From the NCBI GenBank assembly GCA_034401795.1, contig CM067373.1:42981142-43045141 (forward strand): a DNA stretch of 64,000 nt. Direction: 5' to 3'. The notes below the pieces were generated by a model. The model had not been told where the DNA came from. It worked only from the letters and a program-made list of their open reading frames with translations, and made no database searches. Shown here one piece after another: positions 59,400 through 64,000 of the stretch. The first letter of the stretch is position 1, and every line of letters begins with the position of its first letter. Source of the stretch: Chaetoderma sp. LZ-2023a. Lineage: Eukaryota; Mollusca; Caudofoveata; Chaetodermatida; Chaetodermatidae. A program made the position numbers and the translations under genes.

Positions 59400-59610
59400 A
59401 TTATTAACCCTTTAGTGGTCAAGCCGAACAGCACAGACCTCTGCAGTCTTGAGGAATTTCTATTTGCAGGACAAGATATTATTTTTGAAAATTCATCGTT
59501 GGAATGCCTGTTCGATATCTATACCAGGGAATCCAATGGGAAATTTTCAAAAATGCTTCTCTTAATATTTTCATTTTCTTGACCAATTTTGCCCAACAAA
59601 CGGCTCTGTT
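59400..59610. mobile_element. TTAA-type hairpin MITE (mirror of 7221-7422)
   Basis: TTAACCCTTTAGTGGTCAAG opens at 59404; imperfect stem; degenerate right end. Confidence 0.65.
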
Positions 59611-60245
59611 AGAAGTAGTAATGCCTTAGATTACAATCTTTTCGGTTTTGAATTTCATACTTTGGCACACATCATGCCTCGTTATTGGAAGGTAAAAACA
59701 CATTCTAAAAAACTTATTGACCAGTCATATAAGTGAAAATTTGTCAAAAATATATTGTCCTCCATAGGTTAACCCTTTCATCCTAACTAGATATGCTAAT
59801 TAATTAGGAAAAATTATATGTATGAAATGTTCTGTTAAATGCTTTTACACCAACTTTTTACTAAATACACTTTCTGCTATTCAGTGAAATCAATTTCAAA
59901 ATATTTAACAGGTTACTTGTATTGTTGCATTTCAGGGTTCAACGTGTTAATGCCCAATCATGAATAGTTAATTAAATATTAAAATATTTTCACAATGACG
60001 ATAAATTTAAAATAATTTGCAATCTACATTAACTATTTGATTATGCTGCATGCGAAAGTTAGGTTTTGAAGGTGTCAATGGAATAAATACTGAAAACTAT
60101 TTGAAAATGGTATTGATAAAAGCTGTTGATGTGCAACCACAACAGCTGTCATCAAGATAATTTTCAAATCTTACATCTGTGGTAATGTAAACAGCGAAAT
60201 CTGAGTAGTGATATATTCAGATGGAATGCACCAGCGTCAATGCTA

Positions 60246-60458
60246 CAGTACAGCTCATAAATAAGTTTAAATGTTTCCAAACCAAAAAAGAAACATTAGT
60301 TATTAAGAAATGTGCTGTTGAATATTTTGAACATAATTGGATTGGAAGATATTGCTGCTGCCTTGGGCAGCAATATCTTCCAATCTAATTATGTTAAAAA
60401 TAATCAATAGTACATTTTTTGTTTTGAAAACAAGTTAACTTATTTCTGAGCTGTACAG
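60246..60458. mobile_element. Tc1/mariner-like palindromic MITE (mirror of 6366-6577)
   Basis: TA at 60244-60245 and 60459-60460 flank CAGTACAGCTCATAAATAAG ... CTTATTTCTGAGCTGTACAG, with the internal GGCAGCAATATC palindrome. Confidence 0.65.
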
Positions 60459-60490
60459 TATAACTACATAAGCATTATTTCCTCACGTTG

Positions 60491-60496
60491 TTTATT
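60491..60496 (-). promoter_or_regulatory. Candidate poly(A) signal of SEC23, right arm
   Basis: AATAAA on the minus strand, 112 nt after the stop codon, as in the left arm. Confidence 0.4.
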
Positions 60497-60607
60497 GCTA
60501 TCATCACCTTTGACTACCAACTTATTAATACCGCATCCGACTATGCTATCACTGTACTGAAGTGACCGCTTCTGATCATAGTGGACAGGAAGTCCCGCTA
60601 GCTGTGG

Positions 60608-60697
60608 TCATGATGAGCTGGACACAGACAGTTTCTTTAAATGATCCATGAATACTTGTAGACTGACATCGTCCGTTAGCACCGGTTCGCCAGATTC
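60608..60697 (-). CDS. SEC23: SEC23 terminal coding exon, right arm
   Basis: Minus-strand 90-nt exon with acceptor AG at 60698-60699 and stop at 60608-60610. It encodes ESGEPVLTDDVSLQVFMDH followed by LKKLSVSSSS, identical in content to 6127-6216. It follows in phase 0 from the exon at 61097-61162 across a 399-bp intron. Confidence 0.92.
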   Translation of the reverse strand, partial: ESGEPVLTDDVSLQVFMDHLKKLSVSSSS

Positions 60698-60956
60698 CTA
60701 AAAACAAAAAACAAGTCAGTTATATATATAAAGAAATCTCGTCGCGTAATGATATTGCTATACGTCGTCATGGAGTTTAGAAGAGAGGGCGTGTCCATTT
60801 TGGTGTGTCAGTAATCGAATACTAAATGAGCGGGTAGAAACTCTAGCTCAAATTTACTTTAAGGCTGAATGGAGGCATATAAAATGAAAGTTCTTAGATA
60901 GAGTACACGAGCTACATGTACTTAAGGGGAGGGACGCAAGAGAGGAGAGCGAGCGA

Positions 60957-61030
60957 ACATGAGAGAGAGGGAGGGAGGGAGGGAAGGCGGGAGAGAGAGA
61001 GAGAGGGAGGGAGGGAGGGATAGAGAGAAG
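60957..61030. repeat. (GA)n/GGGA microsatellite
   Basis: Counterpart of the (CT)n tract at 5684-5835 but about half as long. Confidence 0.9.
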
Positions 61031-61096
61031 TGGGGGAAGGAGGCGGGATGAGGAGGAGAGAACTGTGGATGCTAGATACTACTATATATATCATAC

Positions 61097-61162
61097 CTGT
61101 CCCCATGAATACATGTTATTATGTGTCTGTGATGGGTTAACCTTGGACAGCAAGAACCGTGC
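61097..61162 (-). CDS. SEC23: SEC23 penultimate coding exon, right arm (intact)
   Basis: Minus-strand 66-nt, 22-codon exon with acceptor AG at 61163-61164 and donor GT at 61095-61096. It encodes [18 protein letters not shown] then SWGQ, the conserved SEC23 C-terminal stretch, with no frameshift. It is one T shorter than the left copy. The preceding intron contains the Penelope-like element from 61375 onward; no earlier exon is visible by 64000. Confidence 0.93.
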
Positions 61163-61239
61163 CTAAAATAGAACACAATGCTAACATTAATATTGGTACT
61201 CATATTGATCAGAATTAGCATTTCATATAACTTCAAAGC

Positions 61240-61290
61240 CAGTCATTCCAGTGGTAAAATTTCAAAAATAGCATTCGCTCAGTCTGCAAC
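61240..61290. mobile_element. TTAA-type hairpin MITE fragment (mirror of 5427-5478)
   Basis: GCCAGTCATTCCAGTGGTAA arm only. Confidence 0.5.
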
Positions 61291-61374
61291 TGGATATTCC
61301 GTAAGTAGTTTTAAATGATTAAACGATTGTTGTTTAAAATTGATTTAAAATCTTTAAATTCTTTGTCTAAGTAG

Positions 61375-61473
61375 AGTGATAATGACGTACTGGGTCTGTT
61401 CGCTTATGGTCTGCGTGTCGACCCAGGGAAGACGGTGACCCCTACCCTGCTTGGTTGATGCCCGCCGGCTCCA
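61375..61473 (-). repeat. Terminal inverted repeat of the Penelope-like element (3' side)
   Basis: AGTGATAATGACGTACTGGG ... GCCCGCCGGCTCCA; inverse of 63855-63954 with only a few mismatches (for example ATGACG/ACGACG). Confidence 0.85.
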
Positions 61474-63670
61474 TAGTGTGGAGCTGGTGGATCCAGCGAC
61501 ATTCCTTCTGCCTTCTCCATTTTGTGGATGCTTCGTCCTCGGGGTCCGAGGAGAGGACCTGGATTATTCCGAATTGCATGTCTACTCTAGAATGCCTGGG
61601 TCTGTTGAAATACCGTGAGACTGGAGTATCGTACCTCTTATGTTGGTGGAGGTTGGTGATAGAGCGTAGGTGCTCTTGGATGCAGATTTTGAAGGTGCGT
61701 AGTGTCTCCCCTACATATTGTTTTTTGTCCTTCTGCATTGTGCTGCAGATGTTGCAATTTTTTGTTGTGCATGCAACAAGTGGGTTTCTGTGAGGTAGTA
61801 TTCTGCCTACCGTCGGTAATTTAGCTCTGACTATTGAGTCCTTGATGGTTCCGTTTCTTCTGAAACCAAATAATGGTGGTTCTGGGAAGGCAAGCCTGCA
61901 TTTGTGGCTTGCTTCCAGAATTGGCCAGTATTTTTCGATTGCATTTTTGAGAAAAATGCCTGTGCGGTTCAAATCGCAGACAAAGACCGGTTTGGATGGA
62001 AAGATGTTCTTACATGTGTGAGGTTTTGTGGGTGGGTGAAGGAGGTTGTCTCCGTTTTGCGCGCGGGCTCTGTGCCTGGCTTTGTCGAGAATTGAGTGTG
62101 GATACCCTCTGTTCGCGAAGTGGCCTAGTAGGGCTAGGCTGTTTCTGTCGAAATCTTCCAAATGGGTGCAGATCCGCCTGAGTCTCAGAAACTGTCCATA
62201 TGGGGAGGAGTCCTTACAGACGGAGGGATGTTCTGACTCATAGTGGCGGTACCCGTGCGTGTCTGTGGGTTTGGTGTAGAGATCGAAGGTGATCAACTGG
62301 CCGTCATTGTTTTTTGCCATGGTGTCTAGAAAGGAGACCTGTTCTAGTGAGGATTCCATAGTGAATTTGATACTATGGTGAGAGGAATTCATATATGTGA
62401 CGAAGGAGTCTAGTATCTGTCCGCCATGTTCCCAAACCATGAAGATATCGTCTATGTATCTTATGTAGAGGGACGGCTGGAATGGAGCTCCAGCTAGGAG
62501 TTTGGTTTCCAAGTCAGCCATAAAGATGCAAGCAAAGGAGCATGCTGCTTTGCTGCCCATGGCAGTTCCCCCACTTGGAGGTAGTGGTCACTGTTAAACT
62601 CAAAGTTATTGCATTCTAAAACTAGTTTTAGAAGGTTTAGGAGGCCTCTGATGGTAAGGTTTCCTGGGAGCCCATGTTTCTGGCAAAACTTGGCTACTGC
62701 TCTGAGTCCCTCATTGTTTGGGATGTTAGTGTAGAGGGATGTGATGTCCATGGTGACAAGCAGGGTGACTGGTGATGTCTTTCCGAAACTTTCAACTTTG
62801 TTGATAAAGTCTGTGGTGTCTTTTGCATATGATGCGATCATTGTGATATGCACTTTGATGTGTTCGTCCACACAGCTGCTGATCAGCTCCGTGGGGCAGC
62901 TTATCCCGCTGATGATTGGCCTGACTGGGATAAGTCCCTCCTTATTCTTCTGTTTGTGGACTTTTGGTAGGAGGTAGAACCTGGCGGTTTTCGGCGGTTT
63001 CGGAATGAGGTTGTTGGCGGTTATGTGGTCTATTTCTCCGTCTCTGACCAGCTGGTCCAGGCGTTTTTCCACTAGATTAGTGTGTTTGTGAGTCAGGTCT
63101 GTTGACCTTTTTGTAGAACCTGGTATCGGCTAGTTGACGGTGTGCTTCAGCTATGTAGTCAGATTTGTCCTGTACTACAGTGGCCTGTCCTTTGTCTGTT
63201 TTTTTTATCACGATTGTATGATTCTGTATCAAATTGCATAAGGCAGTTTGTTCAATGGCAGTTAAATTGCTCTTGTGGGAGCGCCGGTGGATATGTTTGC
63301 TGATGTCATACCTAATTGCTTTGAAAAAGGCCTCAAATGGCGCATCCATGGTGGGTGGCAGCATTGTGGTCTTTTTGGCGGCAACCTTTTTGATTATGAC
63401 GTCCTGGAACGTTAGCATTACTGGCGCCGGTGCTATGACTGGTGTGTCAGTGTAGTTTTGTAAGAGTGTGTCAGGTGGGTGCGGGCTTGGTGTAAAGAAG
63501 TGTTTGAGACGCATGCGTCTAAAGAAAGCCTGTAGATCAGTATACAAGTTACCCATTTGCGGTTCTGAGACTGTTGGGCTGAAGCCCAGACCTCTGTCTA
63601 ATAAACTGACGGTTCCCTGGTTGAGGGGGTTTGTTGAATGATTGAAAACAAGAGATGTAAATTTCATCAT
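61442..63670 (-). pseudogene. Penelope-like RT/GIY-YIG polyprotein, frameshifted
   Basis: Three overlapping minus-strand frames (63670-63077, 63072-62494, 62560-61442) form one protein in order. The N-terminus has LLDRGLGFSPT and KKTDKGQATVV. The RT core has FYLLPKVHKQKN, PVRPIISGISCPTEL, VTLLVTMDITSLYTNIP, then MGSKAACSFACIF and IRYIDDIFMVW (YIDD at residues 35-38 of the last frame). The C-terminal region has CTTKNCNIC, KKQYVGETLRT (about residue 279) and a WIHQLHTMEPAGIN end. Frames break at an A-run (about 63110) and a G-run (about 62570), each by one base. The GIY half of the endonuclease seems deleted. Penelope elements use RT plus a GIY-YIG nuclease for target-primed insertion. Confidence 0.85.
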
Positions 63671-63854
63671 GTTTGTTCGAAGAATTGTTGATACAGTTTA
63701 GATTTAAATAGTTTAAATTAACAGAGTCAGAATGAGAAGATGTTTGAACAGTGATGGCCTTTGGGGTGTCCATCAGTCATCTTCTTGAGGCCGCTAGGTT
63801 CTGGACCGCCTGTAGGAGTTGCTCGATGGCCTGTGTGCTTTTAGTGCCCATCAG

Positions 63855-63954
63855 TGGAGCCGGCGGGCATCAACCAAGCAGGGTAGGGGGTCACTGTCTT
63901 CCCTGGGTCGACACGCACACCATAAGCGAACAGACCCAGTACGTCGTTATCACT
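63855..63954 (-). repeat. Terminal inverted repeat of the Penelope-like element (5' side)
   Basis: TGGAGCCGGCGGGCATCAAC ... ACGTCGTTATCACT, inverted relative to 61375-61473. It lies about 185 bp upstream of the first coding frame, so it would belong to the 5' terminal region. Confidence 0.85.
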
Positions 63955-64000
63955 CTTCTTTATAAAGGCTGACCCCCCCCGGCCCATTCTTTCAGTCAGA

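Larger units (their letters stand above)
34662..61374. repeat. Right arm of the giant inverted duplication
   Basis: Reverse complement of 5336 to about 32800. It retains intact reading frames for the SEC23 penultimate exon and EIF1AD exon 1, which are frameshifted in the left arm. It lacks two minisatellite units, 13209-13428 and about 14346-14516 of the left arm. It has its own small indels (for example an extra AT in the LINE ORF1 near 43987). It ends at 61374, where the Penelope-like element starts. Confidence 0.95.
61375..64000 (-). mobile_element. Penelope-like retroelement, continuing past the window
   Basis: It encodes a Penelope-type RT and a GIY-YIG-type C-terminus on the minus strand. 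It is flanked by inverted copies of a roughly 100-bp terminal sequence (61375-61473 and 63855-63954). Its first base, 61375, is exactly where homology between the palindrome arms stops. It therefore inserted into a SEC23 intron in this haplotype, in the same orientation as the gene. Sequence beyond 63955 (TATAAAGG, C-run) still looks like element. Confidence 0.85.

Overview
This is eukaryotic, intron- and repeat-rich DNA, most likely from a bivalve or another mollusc. It has GT-AG spliced exons of conserved animal genes, degenerate CR1-type LINEs, a Penelope-like element, and many short inverted-repeat elements. The taxon guess rests on familiar dispersed repeats: the hairpin-headed CTCACCTGG...CCAAGTGAGCTTATGCC family, the GTCTCG/CGAGAC-ended element filled with GACCTTGACC repeats, and the GGACCCTTATTATG satellite. 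It is an inference, not a database result.

The dominant feature is a giant imperfect palindrome. A left arm (about 5336-32877) and a right arm (about 34662-61374) are reverse complements of each other over about 27 kb. They meet around an (AT)n tract, a 157-bp satellite and a run of exactly 500 N (34162-34661). The arms share every feature but differ by scattered substitutions, microsatellite lengths, a two-unit minisatellite difference, several indels and a presence/absence element. Two allelic contigs (haplotigs) joined end to end in opposite orientation across a scaffolding gap explain this best. A real inverted duplication cannot be excluded from sequence alone.

Only two host genes are visible, each present once per arm. 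The last two coding exons of SEC23 (COPII coat) lie at 5548-5614 and 6127-6216 (+), mirrored at 61097-61162 and 60608-60697 (-). The first two coding exons of EIF1AD (eIF1A-domain protein) lie at 22316-22401 and 30255-30363 (+), mirrored at 45116-45202 and 37119-37227 (-). One exon of each gene is frameshifted by a single base in the left arm and open in the right arm. The other EIF1AD exons probably lie in or beyond the gap. The upstream SEC23 exons lie outside the window.

Left layout: 1-5335 holds tandem dispersed repeats and a 162-bp satellite. After the SEC23 3' end come Tc1-like and TTAA-flanked hairpin MITEs (6.4-9.1 kb), a minisatellite of nuclear-receptor-like half-sites (9.9-11.9 kb), degenerate repeats and decayed LINE reverse transcriptase (12-16.5 kb), and LINE ORF1 and RT fragments on the minus strand (16.6-21.9 kb). 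EIF1AD exon 1 follows. Its first intron (22.4-30.25 kb) contains a LINE with PHD and SGNH-esterase ORF1 domains, a tRNA-derived SINE, and a 1.56-kb array of short CTAGGC-like motifs that switches strand in the middle. More MITEs lead to the (AT)n tract and the gap. The right arm repeats this in reverse. Homology ends at 61374/61375, exactly at the end of a Penelope-like retroelement (61375 to beyond 64000) inserted in a SEC23 intron.

I found no novel multi-gene system. The items most worth a second look are the palindrome and its origin, the strand-switching foldback array, the TTAA hairpin MITE family, the ERE/DR1-type minisatellite, and the Penelope element with inverted terminal repeats and a damaged endonuclease.
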